DNA of 64,000 nt from Methanosarcina thermophila TM-1. GTDB lineage: Archaea > Halobacteriota > Methanosarcinia > Methanosarcinales > Methanosarcinaceae. The DNA lies in contig NZ_CP009501.1 of NCBI RefSeq assembly GCF_000969885.1, positions 2,046,001-2,110,000 of the forward strand, given 5' to 3'. Shown here piece after piece: positions 26,823 through 35,561 of the stretch. Below the pieces are notes generated by a model. It did no database searches, had not been told where the DNA came from, and was given only the letters and a program-made list of their open reading frames with translations. A program made the position numbers and the translations under genes. Position 1 is the first letter of the stretch; the number at the start of each line of letters is the position of its first letter.

Positions 26823-28043
26823 TTGAAGATGCTTTTCCTAGATATGGTAAAGCCTCTTTCTCTTGCCGATGGTTCGCTTATCCATAGATACGAACTTGTT
26901 AGCAATCTAGCCAGGTTTGAGAATGAAATCCATATATTTACTGCTGGTAATACCCCTCTATCGAATATCAAGAATATACATAGCCATAATATCCCACCTG
27001 GAAATTTCCTTTCACTCATTGTCAATTACTTCAGCAGTTCTATAAGCCTTCTCAGTTCCGAAACTTTTGATGTGCTGTATACCCGCAATCCTAACTTTGG
27101 ATTTCTTGCTGGACTTTTCTGCAAGACCAGATGTAAAAAAATAGTTTACGAGTTAAATGGGATTCCTGAGGACGAAAAGAATCTTTTCAGAACAAAATAT
27201 GAGGAGGACGGATTTTCACAACCACGCAAAAAGAATTATTTTTCAAACCAGTATTTCTCTGTGCATGCAAAGCTTAAACTGTTTATTCTCAAAAAAGCTC
27301 TCGGGTTTTCAGACAGAATTATTGTCGTGACTCCAGGTATAAAAACAAATCTTGAGAAGATATATAACATTCCTGGAGAAAAAATAGTTGTAGTCTCCAA
27401 TGGAGCAAATACCTCCCTGTTCAGGCCGAAAGAGCAGGAGATCTGTAGAAAAGAACTCGGTCTGGAGCTTGAAACTCCCTATGTATGTTTTGTGGGCAAC
27501 CTTGCTCCTTGGCAGGGGGTCGAGTATCTGGTAAAGGCAGCTCCATCTATACTTTCCAGGTTTCCAGAATGCCATTTCCTGATTGTCGGAGATGGAGTTA
27601 TGAAAGACAACCTTCTCAAGCTCTGCAGGGAACTCGGAGTTGAGGATAAGTTTATTTTTACAGGCGTGGTTGCCTACGATCGCGTGCCTCTTTACATTAA
27701 TGCGAGTGATATATGTGCAGCTCCTTTTATACTTGCCAGAAATGCAAAAATAGGTCTTTCTCCTCTGAAATTATACGAGTACATGGCTTGCGGAAAAACT
27801 GTAGTTGCAAGTAATATTAGTGGTGTTTCCGATGTACTTGAGGCTTCAGGAGGAGGAATTCTTGTCCCTCCTGAAAACCCGAATGCTCTTGCAGAAGGAA
27901 TCATAAAGGTGCTTGAAAATCCGGGTTTGGGGAAGAAACTGGGCTCAAAAGGTTTAAGTTATGTTACTGAAAATTACAGCTGGTACAGCGTTGCGAAAAA
28001 GGTTAACGAAGTCTGCAAATCAGTACTCGAAGCCGAGAACTGA
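26823..28043 (+). CDS. GT4 glycosyltransferase, WbuB-like subgroup (paralogue of 12500-13684)
   Basis: 406 residues, GT-B fold. YVCFVGNLAPWQGVEYL near 222, FLIVGDGVMKDNL near 255 and LKLYEYMACGKTVVAS near 320 mark the nucleotide-sugar domain. As in its paralogue, the first Glu of E-x7-E is not conserved while the second is (YEYMACG). TTG at 26823 or ATG at 26829 may be the start; AGGTGAT lies just upstream. It follows the GT2 gene by 73 bp and is probably part of the same transcript. The donor sugar is unknown. Confidence 0.87.
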   Translation: MKMLFLDMVKPLSLADGSLIHRYELVSNLARFENEIHIFTAGNTPLSNIKNIHSHNIPPGNFLSLIVNYFSSSISLLSSETFDVLYTRNPNFGFLAGLFCKTRCKKIVYELNGIPEDEKNLFRTKYEEDGFSQPRKKNYFSNQYFSVHAKLKLFILKKALGFSDRIIVVTPGIKTNLEKIYNIPGEKIVVVSNGANTSLFRPKEQEICRKELGLELETPYVCFVGNLAPWQGVEYLVKAAPSILSRFPECHFLIVGDGVMKDNLLKLCRELGVEDKFIFTGVVAYDRVPLYINASDICAAPFILARNAKIGLSPLKLYEYMACGKTVVASNISGVSDVLEASGGGILVPPENPNALAEGIIKVLENPGLGKKLGSKGLSYVTENYSWYSVAKKVNEVCKSVLEAEN

Positions 28044-28122
28044 GAATTCGAAATTAATTGATGTTTTCCTATAACTCAATTATTAATCAGATAAGAATAG
28101 TATCTATTGCACGGGGCTTAAA

Positions 28123-29130
28123 ATGGACGAAATTGAAGTTAGAGAATTAGCGCCATCTGAATACAAAGAATGGGATCTGCTTGTAGAGAAAGCTGAGCCT
28201 GGTACAATTTTCCATACCAGTGAATGGCTTGGAATCTGCAGGGATGTCCTGTCAAAAGATCTCAGAATCTACGGCTGTTTCAGAAAGGGCGAACTTGTAG
28301 GAGGCTGTCCGCTTTTTGTTAAAAACATTAAGGGAATCTTGAAAGTAGCAACCTCGACCTGTGATATGACCAGCTATAGTGGACCTCTTGTAAAAGAGAG
28401 TGCCAGTTCCAGGACAAGTAAACGTATACAGGAGATTCATGAAATTCTTAATCCCCTCAGGGAGTTTCTTTGCAAGCAGGGATTTGATAGTATTCATCTT
28501 ACGCTTTCTCCCGGGTTTAAGGATGTGAGACCTTTTACCTGGTATGGATGGGATTCCACCGTGCATTATACTCATTACTTAAATCTGAAAGATAATGTGG
28601 ATAACAACCTTTCAAGAAAGATCCGCAGAGAACTCAGAACTGCAAATGAGGCAGGACTTAAGACCAGGGTATGGAATGATCCTGAGACATATTACCATCT
28701 GCTCTCAATGGTTTACGAAAAACAGAATTTAGCGCCTCCCCTTCCCAGAGAATTTTTCGAGAGAGTATTTAAGCTGATTCAGGAAAAAGATATTGGTTAT
28801 ATGTTTGTCACAGAGACTCCTGAAGGTGAAGCTATTGCAGCTCACCTGAATCTGTATGGAAAGAAAAGCACCATAACCTGGACCTCAGCCCTGAACCCGG
28901 ATTTTGGTCGTCTGGGTCCCAATGCTCTTCTATATTATAATGAATTTCTTGATCTTAAGTCCCGAAACTTCGAGTACATGAATGTAATGGCAGCGAATAT
29001 TCCCAGGTTTGCGGATTTTATCATGGGTTTCTCTCCTGAGCTAATTCCCTATTATAGCGTGACTCTGGAGAGCAAAAAATATTCAATCGCAAAAACCCTG
29101 TATAAAATCACTCACAAAGAAACTTTCTAA
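28123..29130 (+). CDS. FemAB-like / GNAT-fold acyltransferase
   Basis: 335 residues. The sequence FHTSEWLGICRDVL near residue 32 and the later SRKIRRELRTANEAGLKTRV near 165 fit the FemAB-like, BioF2-type acetyltransferase family (Acetyltransf_6). In bacteria such proteins transfer amino acids from tRNA to lipid-linked precursors, or work in exopolysaccharide systems. This archaeon has no peptidoglycan, so an acyl or aminoacyl modification of a lipid-linked glycan is a possible role. GGGG lies 6 nt before the ATG. It lies 80 bp after the GT4 gene and may close the operon. The donor is unknown. Confidence 0.72.
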   Translation: MDEIEVRELAPSEYKEWDLLVEKAEPGTIFHTSEWLGICRDVLSKDLRIYGCFRKGELVGGCPLFVKNIKGILKVATSTCDMTSYSGPLVKESASSRTSKRIQEIHEILNPLREFLCKQGFDSIHLTLSPGFKDVRPFTWYGWDSTVHYTHYLNLKDNVDNNLSRKIRRELRTANEAGLKTRVWNDPETYYHLLSMVYEKQNLAPPLPREFFERVFKLIQEKDIGYMFVTETPEGEAIAAHLNLYGKKSTITWTSALNPDFGRLGPNALLYYNEFLDLKSRNFEYMNVMAANIPRFADFIMGFSPELIPYYSVTLESKKYSIAKTLYKITHKETF

Positions 29131-29353
29131 CAGAACCGATTTTTTTAGAATTGTAAAATCAGGAAAATCCTAATTTAATTTTTATATTCTTTTCTAATGG
29201 GGCTTAAATCAGGAAAATCCTGGTTTAATTTTTATATTTTTTCTAATCGGAACTCTTTCCTGACCAGATACTTTTTTTCTTTGTAAATGGGATGTTTTAG
29301 AAATTTTCAGCTTTTTCTTAAAGTTATTTCCCTTAAAAGGTTTAATTTCCTAT
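29131..29353. repeat. Intergenic tandem repeat, about 45 bp, two copies
   Basis: Two copies of an AT-rich unit begin near 29157 and 29207 (period 50) and run to 29250. Both contain AGGAAAATCCT or CCTGG followed by TTTAATTTTTATATT. The same 23-bp core (AAAATCCTAATTTAATTTTT plus ATA) occurs just before the disaggregatase-like gene at 14175-14197. The region lies between convergent genes. Confidence 0.8.
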
Positions 29354-30817
29354 TCAGATTTTGTTTTTTATATTCACGAGAAAAGCCGAAAAAATCTTCC
29401 TGAATGTAGGGTCATCACGAAGGGTTAGACCGTAATAAATAGGAGTTATGATGACAGTTGCAAGAAGGATAATATAAAAGTTTGCAGAGAACACTTCAAG
29501 CAAAATTAATGGGATCGATACAGCGATTCCTATTGCTGCATATTTAATAAGGATCTCTACGCTTTCCATTCTATTAATTCCTGCAAGATTAAGCAAATAC
29601 GCATTATTCCAGAGCCAGAATATAACTCCTGTTAAGCTGAAGAGTCCGAGGGCAAACTCAGGGCTTCCGTACATTCCTCCTATAACCAGTGCTACTATCC
29701 TGGAGATAAGAAGAACAATGCTGAAGGTAAGCCAGACCTTCTGTTTCTCAAAGATGCTATAGAGAGTTGAGATAGGCGAGGACAGGAAAACGAGGAATAT
29801 CCAGGGCACAAGGATTTTCACATAAGTGCCTGATACGTGCCAGCCCTCTCCGAAAGCAAATGTAAAGATTTCCTCTCCTAGGATCAGCAGAAGTATCATT
29901 GGGAATATGCCTATTAGAATTAGCTTTTTGTAAACCTCGCTAACAATAGTTTTCATATCCCCTTCTCCATTCCCGTTCTTTACCTCACTGATTCTCTGGA
30001 AGAAAACCTGCTGAATAGCTGTCCCGATAAGCCCCATAGGCATATTTACTACTTGATTCGCAAGCGAAAAATATCCGACAACACTTGTACTGTAAAAGTA
30101 CACAAGCAAAAAGGTAGGCACCTGTGGCGAAATTGAGTTTGCGAGTGTGGACCAGGAGCTAAATAAGGGAAAGTTTTTATACCGAATAGCTAACTCTTTC
30201 ATTTTTTTTATCGAAACCTTCTTGAAGATTTTTAAATCTTCTTTTGCACCCTTTAGCATGAACAAGTCCGCTAATCCGTATCCAATTGTGTATCCTGCTA
30301 TGAGACCCAGAGGCGATACTGCACTCCATATTGGGGCAACTAACTGTAATATTTTGGTTGACAATGTGTTTAGAACTTTGGAGCCTGCTATAATTCCAAA
30401 ACGTACTTTTCTTGAAAGCCAGTAATTCTGAACAAAGAAAAGCCCGTTAAAAAATACTATTAGAGGTAGATAAATTAAATACTCTGAGATTCCAGGAGCA
30501 TTAAGGATTCGCTCAATTTTATCTGGGAATATTATTACAGTTGCAGCCGTGAGTAAAGATATAAAGATAACTAATACCGTGCAAAGAGAGACTACGTTTG
30601 CAGAATCTTCTTCGGTTTTTGGTAGCATAATAGCATACTGGTATGAAAAAGTAGAGAAAATTACCAGTATTCCTGATACCGAAACAAAAAGCTGAAAAAC
30701 TCCCAAGTCATCAGGGCTGTAAATTCTTGTGACTAGGGGTACAAGAAGTATAGCCAGAACCTGTGAAGCAACACTTCCTGATACAAGTTTCAAAACATTA
30801 GCGATAAAGTTTGACAT
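29354..30817 (-). CDS. Polysaccharide flippase, MOP superfamily (second copy)
   Basis: 487 residues with about 14 helices. The N-terminus (LKLVSGSVASQVLAILLVPL, then VTRIYSPDDLGVFQLF) is the classic start of Wzx/PST-type exporters. LFSSWSTLANSISPQVPTFL near 215 is also typical. It should flip a lipid-linked glycan. It is not closely similar to the flippase at 17657-19126, suggesting a different cargo. The GT-C-like gene 93 bp upstream on the same strand may be co-transcribed. The ribosome site is weak. Confidence 0.9.
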   Translation of the reverse strand: MSNFIANVLKLVSGSVASQVLAILLVPLVTRIYSPDDLGVFQLFVSVSGILVIFSTFSYQYAIMLPKTEEDSANVVSLCTVLVIFISLLTAATVIIFPDKIERILNAPGISEYLIYLPLIVFFNGLFFVQNYWLSRKVRFGIIAGSKVLNTLSTKILQLVAPIWSAVSPLGLIAGYTIGYGLADLFMLKGAKEDLKIFKKVSIKKMKELAIRYKNFPLFSSWSTLANSISPQVPTFLLVYFYSTSVVGYFSLANQVVNMPMGLIGTAIQQVFFQRISEVKNGNGEGDMKTIVSEVYKKLILIGIFPMILLLILGEEIFTFAFGEGWHVSGTYVKILVPWIFLVFLSSPISTLYSIFEKQKVWLTFSIVLLISRIVALVIGGMYGSPEFALGLFSLTGVIFWLWNNAYLLNLAGINRMESVEILIKYAAIGIAVSIPLILLEVFSANFYIILLATVIITPIYYGLTLRDDPTFRKIFSAFLVNIKNKI

Positions 30818-30910
30818 CTATCTTCAACTCTAAAAATATAGGCTCCAGATGCATGGGCTCTTCTTTCATTTCCCAATTGTGTAAATGGAGTTTATTCTCG
30901 GCTCTTGATT

Positions 30911-32842
30911 TCAGGCCGTTTTTTCTTCCTTTATATAAGCAAATACTTCTTCGTTATCATATACACGGGCATAATCATATGTTTTAAATCTGTTGAAAAA
31001 TTCTTCTGGCATCTTCTGAATAAAATTCACTCCATAACGTTCAGGATCATTAATGGATACCGGCTCTTTCAAAGTCGATTTTCTCAGCAAAACCAAGGGA
31101 TTGCCAGCAATCTCTCCTGTCTGTATATGCTGAATGTTAAAATATGTTGCGTTACTTGAATCATATCCTCTATCCCTGTAAAAAAGACAACTGTCATATG
31201 GAGAATCCATCAGGATGTTTCCGGAGTGTTTTGCTGTTATTGTTTTTATTGCTTCGATTTCAACCTCTTTGAACTGGTTCCTGACGGTTGTATCCTTTGC
31301 AACAAGAGGGTTGTCTTTATTTATGCCTGGCGTGGTTACCATTATAAATGAAAACAGTGAAATGATTACAAAAATTGCGAGCACCTTTGCTTTTTTCGAA
31401 TTAAAGAGACTCGCTAATTTTAGCATATATGAAGCAGCTACAAGTACCAGAAACACTGCTATTAGCGGGAACCATCGGCTTGTTAGAAAATTTCTCATTC
31501 CGAGTAGAGGAATGCCATACGCAAGACCGTACAGAATTGCAACTACAAGAGCAACAGAGAATTTGTTTATACTTTTGATATCTCTGCCAGAAAACCAGGC
31601 TAATACTCCTCCTATTGCGAAAAATGGCAAGGCAAGATAGCTTATGTGAAGTAAGAGTACTTCCAGTGTTTCCTGATTTCTTGCGGAGCCTAAAATGAGC
31701 TCCTCGCTTGAGTAGCTTGATCCTGCCTCAATCACATCCATAAGAGGACCGAGAACCATCTCAAGGAATGAGGTGTTCGGATTGACAAATGTGAACATCC
31801 AGTATGTTTGTAAGCTAATAACAAAAAAGAGCATATAATTAAAGCTGTTTGTTTTGGTAGGGAGACTCTTATAAACATGGTTGTGAAGGTATTTGCCTGC
31901 ATAGATTGAGGCTAAAGAAAGAAGTACTACAAAAGTGGTCAACTGGTGGGTTAGAACCATTAGAATAGTAGTTATAAGGATAAGTCCTGTGTATCTCAAG
32001 CTCTGTTTCTCGCTAAAGATCGCGTATATAACAAATATAAAGTAGCAGAGAACAAGTGAGCCAGGAGTTATATTCGCAATGCCAGCAACGATGTTATGAT
32101 TATTTAAGTTTATTAGCAAAGTCGCCAGCAAACCCATCTGAGGGCCTTCAAGTTTCTCTCCTATGAGGTAAATGACCAGAGTACTGAGAATGCTGACAAT
32201 TCCTATGGAGTAAAATATTGCGTCTTTAACATCTGTATTACCCATTATCTGAGTTGCTGAGATAAAAATATGAGCAAGTGGATAATAGAAGTATTTGCCA
32301 CTTATCTCAATAGGAGCAATGGATCCGGTATCAGTAATATACCGTGCCATACTGGCATGGAAATAAGCATCGTAGCCCATAAGACTCGGAAAATTGTAAA
32401 AAATCCCTACTCTTATGAGAATGGATAGAAGGAATATTTGCAGCAGTATGGATACTACACTGTCTCCCTTCCTAATATAAAGGATCTGAGAGGCAATAAT
32501 GGCTGCAAGGACAGATATCAATATGAAATAAGATATGGGTCTGTAATATAGATTCATACTATATATTAAAACGCATATCAAGAAAATGAGATAGAATGAG
32601 ATTCCCAGTATACTTTTAAATCTGTCTTCTTGGGAAGATATCGCAGCCTCGCTTTTAAATTTATTTCTGAAGACGAAGTAGATTAAACATGAAGAGAGAA
32701 TGGCTATGCCAATATCTATCTGGTTTAGATTGATTATATAATATAAAGAAATAATAAATAACCCTAAACCGAATCCCATGATGCTGAGAATTACATCAAG
32801 GTTTTTAGTAAGCTCCTCTGCGTATCTTTTTGCAGTTTCCAT
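30911..32842 (-). CDS. Large polytopic membrane protein, GT-C-like (paralogue of 8868-10847)
   Basis: 643 residues, about 12-13 membrane helices and a soluble C-terminal tail of about 120 residues. GYDAYFHASMARYITD near residue 157 and YYPLAHIFIS near 185 form a first outer loop with an acidic residue followed by His, as in GT-C transferases such as oligosaccharyltransferases and mannosyltransferases. The paralogue at 8868 has TTDILPH and YFPLYHV at the same positions. I place the start at the ATG at 32840-32842, which has GGGG 5 nt upstream; an ATG nine codons earlier is possible. A polymerase role is an alternative. Confidence 0.66.
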   Translation of the reverse strand: METAKRYAEELTKNLDVILSIMGFGLGLFIISLYYIINLNQIDIGIAILSSCLIYFVFRNKFKSEAAISSQEDRFKSILGISFYLIFLICVLIYSMNLYYRPISYFILISVLAAIIASQILYIRKGDSVVSILLQIFLLSILIRVGIFYNFPSLMGYDAYFHASMARYITDTGSIAPIEISGKYFYYPLAHIFISATQIMGNTDVKDAIFYSIGIVSILSTLVIYLIGEKLEGPQMGLLATLLINLNNHNIVAGIANITPGSLVLCYFIFVIYAIFSEKQSLRYTGLILITTILMVLTHQLTTFVVLLSLASIYAGKYLHNHVYKSLPTKTNSFNYMLFFVISLQTYWMFTFVNPNTSFLEMVLGPLMDVIEAGSSYSSEELILGSARNQETLEVLLLHISYLALPFFAIGGVLAWFSGRDIKSINKFSVALVVAILYGLAYGIPLLGMRNFLTSRWFPLIAVFLVLVAASYMLKLASLFNSKKAKVLAIFVIISLFSFIMVTTPGINKDNPLVAKDTTVRNQFKEVEIEAIKTITAKHSGNILMDSPYDSCLFYRDRGYDSSNATYFNIQHIQTGEIAGNPLVLLRKSTLKEPVSINDPERYGVNFIQKMPEEFFNRFKTYDYARVYDNEEVFAYIKEEKTA

Positions 32843-32976
32843 ATAACCCCACAAATCAATAACTTTCATAATCTAAAACATTCTAAGTTAAAATATTTTT
32901 TGCCTGTAAATCCGGATGGTTTTCTCACAGGTTAATTTTCTTTTTCAATCCCATGTTATTTCTCTTAATATCATAT

Positions 32977-34131
32977 TCAGTAGTTTTCCTTCCACCATCT
33001 GTATATCTCGGCTCCTGATGTCATCCAGGCATTTTTTTGAGTACAATACTCCAGGATTCTTTTATAGAATTCCAGATAATCCCCTTGCATATACGTGTTA
33101 TGCCAGAGGATTGTAAGTACGCCTTTATAATTTTCAACTGTATCAATGAGCTTTTCCGTAAGTTTCCATGCCTGATTGAAGTTTAGATGCATCTGGCTGA
33201 AAAGGGTGGTATCCATAATACCCAGTGGAATTTCCAGAATATCGATTTCTTTTCCTGTGTTAAGGTTATATGGATTAAAAGGATGACACATTCCGTTCCT
33301 GAACCCCACACAATCATGATAGCCGAAGGTTGAATCGTAACTGAAGCCCGCCTCTGTAAGGAATTCCCAGGTTTCTGGAGTTTTAAATCGAAGATAATGA
33401 TTCCTGTAGCTTATAACCTCCTTTCGGAGTACTTTCTCCAGTTTTTGTTTTTTGTTTTTCATTTCTATTAGGTTATTGTAAGCCTCATGACCTCCGTGAA
33501 GCCCCACCTCCCATCCATTGTCCAAAATATAGCCGAGTTCTTCTTCCACTTCTTCAATGCTGAAAGTAAAATCTTCGTCTCCAGGATCAAGGGTCAGAAA
33601 ATAAAATGTGGATTTTGCCCCATAGCCTTTTTCCAGTTTCATAATTTGTCTAAAATTCCACAAAGGGTTCCAGGTTTTGTTTATTCTTGAGAACGGAAGG
33701 ATAGAAGCCTGTACGAACTGACCCCTTTTGAGAGCTTTTACTGCTCTGGCTGCAGTATTCAGCATTCCTGGGCATACAAAATCGATATCATGAGTCAGAC
33801 ATACGGCAAAATTTCTTCCTTCAGGATATTCGAAACTTAGCCCATTTTTAATCAAAAATTTCGAGACATGAGGCTCAAAAATATTTCTTTGACTGCTTAA
33901 GTAATATGAGAATCTTCCATACTTATCTAAGAGGATAGGGTCGTACTCTTCTTTTTTTGTAAATAAATCCCATAGCTCCCTATCTTCCATTATTTTCTCA
34001 GACAAAGTATTCTCTTTATTCTTATTGCTTGGAGCTTCAACTTTATTAAATATTTGATTAACTCTGGTTCCTTTATTTTTATCTTTTAGGAACTTATCTC
34101 GATGAGCTTTTTGTATCAATCCTACCCCCAC
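32977..34131 (-). CDS. Polysaccharide-deacetylase-like protein (paralogue of 24811-25860)
   Basis: Up to 384 residues. The ELWDLFTKKEEYDPILLDKY segment matches the N-terminus of the paralogue, so translation could begin at the ATG at 33988-33990 (337 residues); the earlier GTG at 34131 would add a polar extension of 47. Motif 1 is CLTHDIDF, motif 2 GLHGGHEAYN, where a second His lies at +3 rather than +4. YDSTFGYHDC follows. The same 28-residue block starting GFRNGMCHPFNPYNL is identical in both, and 33248-33303 is identical in DNA to 25525-25580. Expected role: deacetylation or a related metal-dependent step on a glycan. It stands upstream of the GT-C and flippase genes on the same strand. 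Confidence 0.8.
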   Translation of the reverse strand: MGVGLIQKAHRDKFLKDKNKGTRVNQIFNKVEAPSNKNKENTLSEKIMEDRELWDLFTKKEEYDPILLDKYGRFSYYLSSQRNIFEPHVSKFLIKNGLSFEYPEGRNFAVCLTHDIDFVCPGMLNTAARAVKALKRGQFVQASILPFSRINKTWNPLWNFRQIMKLEKGYGAKSTFYFLTLDPGDEDFTFSIEEVEEELGYILDNGWEVGLHGGHEAYNNLIEMKNKKQKLEKVLRKEVISYRNHYLRFKTPETWEFLTEAGFSYDSTFGYHDCVGFRNGMCHPFNPYNLNTGKEIDILEIPLGIMDTTLFSQMHLNFNQAWKLTEKLIDTVENYKGVLTILWHNTYMQGDYLEFYKRILEYCTQKNAWMTSGAEIYRWWKENY

Positions 34132-35561
34132 TGGAACCCTAATGTACTATTCTCATAGACTATATTATATCGTTTAGACCACTGCCTTAAAAACATTAAT
34201 CTCATTTATTCTCTAAAGTTATCTTGTCACTCTAGAGTCCCGCTTATTAGTTGTGCTTTTGATTGCAAAAACTGATTAACTTCTCTGCTGGCTAACCCTA
34301 CTCCCAATTCCCTTATTATCTTGGATCTTTTTCAGTGCGGCTTCCATCAACATTCTGGCAATCTTCTGAATAAAAAATTTTGTTTTAACACAGGTGTTCA
34401 ATTATCGGCAGAGAGAATCTGTATTTTTATTCTCTGTAGATTAGCCTTAATTATTCAATGATTGAAACCATTAGACGTATTGATTGAGACCATCAGACAT
34501 ATTTTTTCTTTATGCCATGTATAATATAATAGATTAATATATAGGAGAAGTACGTGTAAGAGAAGCAAGGTTATTGCGCCAGCCTCTGAATAATAAGGTT
34601 CCAGGTTAACCAGAGTTATTTTGCAACTTTGTTCATAAGTCGAGACCCTGCAGTATCCACCAATTTACAATGTTCCCCCATAAATGAATAAATATTATTA
34701 GGATATAAGTTTTAGCGTTGGAATAAAATTTTTTTCACAATACTTATTACTATTATAATATATTACTCTACTCGACGATAGATCATGAATGCTGCTCAAT
34801 ATGCTGCGACTTTTATTTATACTTTCAGGGCTACAAGTTGTCTACTTCCAAGCTTTATAACTATCTCAGAAAAAAACTCTAACACGCACATTTTTTATTA
34901 GTTGGGTCCTCTTACAGTATTATCTTATCTGATAATCTATCTTCAGTCAGGACATGATTTGATTCTATGGCGGTTGTCACATGGAAAGTAGATCGATAAA
35001 TTCAGACTGCCTGATATCAGGAATTTATATCCACGGATGTGGTATAAATGCTTGAGAAACTGCAATATTAACCTTGTCAATACAAAGATTCTTATCTCGA
35101 TATATGGTTTGATCAGGCAGATTTTAGTGTGTTCCATTCGAGTTATTCTTCCGTTCTTTTCCCAAACTAATTATTTCTTTAAGACACTCCATTTCATGAC
35201 AATAAAAGCTGAAAATTGCATACAAAGAACCTTTCTATATTAAAAAATAGTTTACAAGTTAAGGGTTAGTTAAGCTGCACGGATAATATAGGTCTCTCAA
35301 TTATCCTGTTTTTAATCTCTAAAGAATCAGGTTTAATTTTCTGTTTAGATGTATAGAAAATTCCTCATCGTTTTATAGCTATTTTAAGAATCTTTTGTAA
35401 GGATATTTTTTCCATATTAATATTTTTATTGGAATATCCATATCATGTGTTAACCTTAAATATATCATAGTCTAATAATTTTTAGTATGATAGCCTTTAA
35501 TATTTTTGCAATTATACACATAAAGGGGGTTATAGCACATGCATTTGTATAGGGGGGTAAG
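34132..35561. other. Long AT-rich gap without a convincing gene
   Basis: 1.43 kb between divergent genes. All open frames are short, lack ribosome sites and look non-coding. I see a hairpin (AGAGAAT and ATTCTCT, loop 10) near 34413-34436, a 22-bp direct repeat at 34459-34502, and TATA-like tracts near 34530-34545. It is much longer than two promoters need. Confidence 0.55.
34459..34502. repeat. 22-bp direct repeat, two adjacent copies
   Basis: TGATTGAAACCATTAGACGT at 34459 is followed at 34481 by TGATTGAGACCATCAGACAT; each unit is 22 bp and differs at three positions. Confidence 0.8.

Noticed and set aside
34943-35243. Two overlapping short frames in the long gap
   Set aside because: They lie on opposite strands over the same DNA, lack ribosome sites and show no family features.
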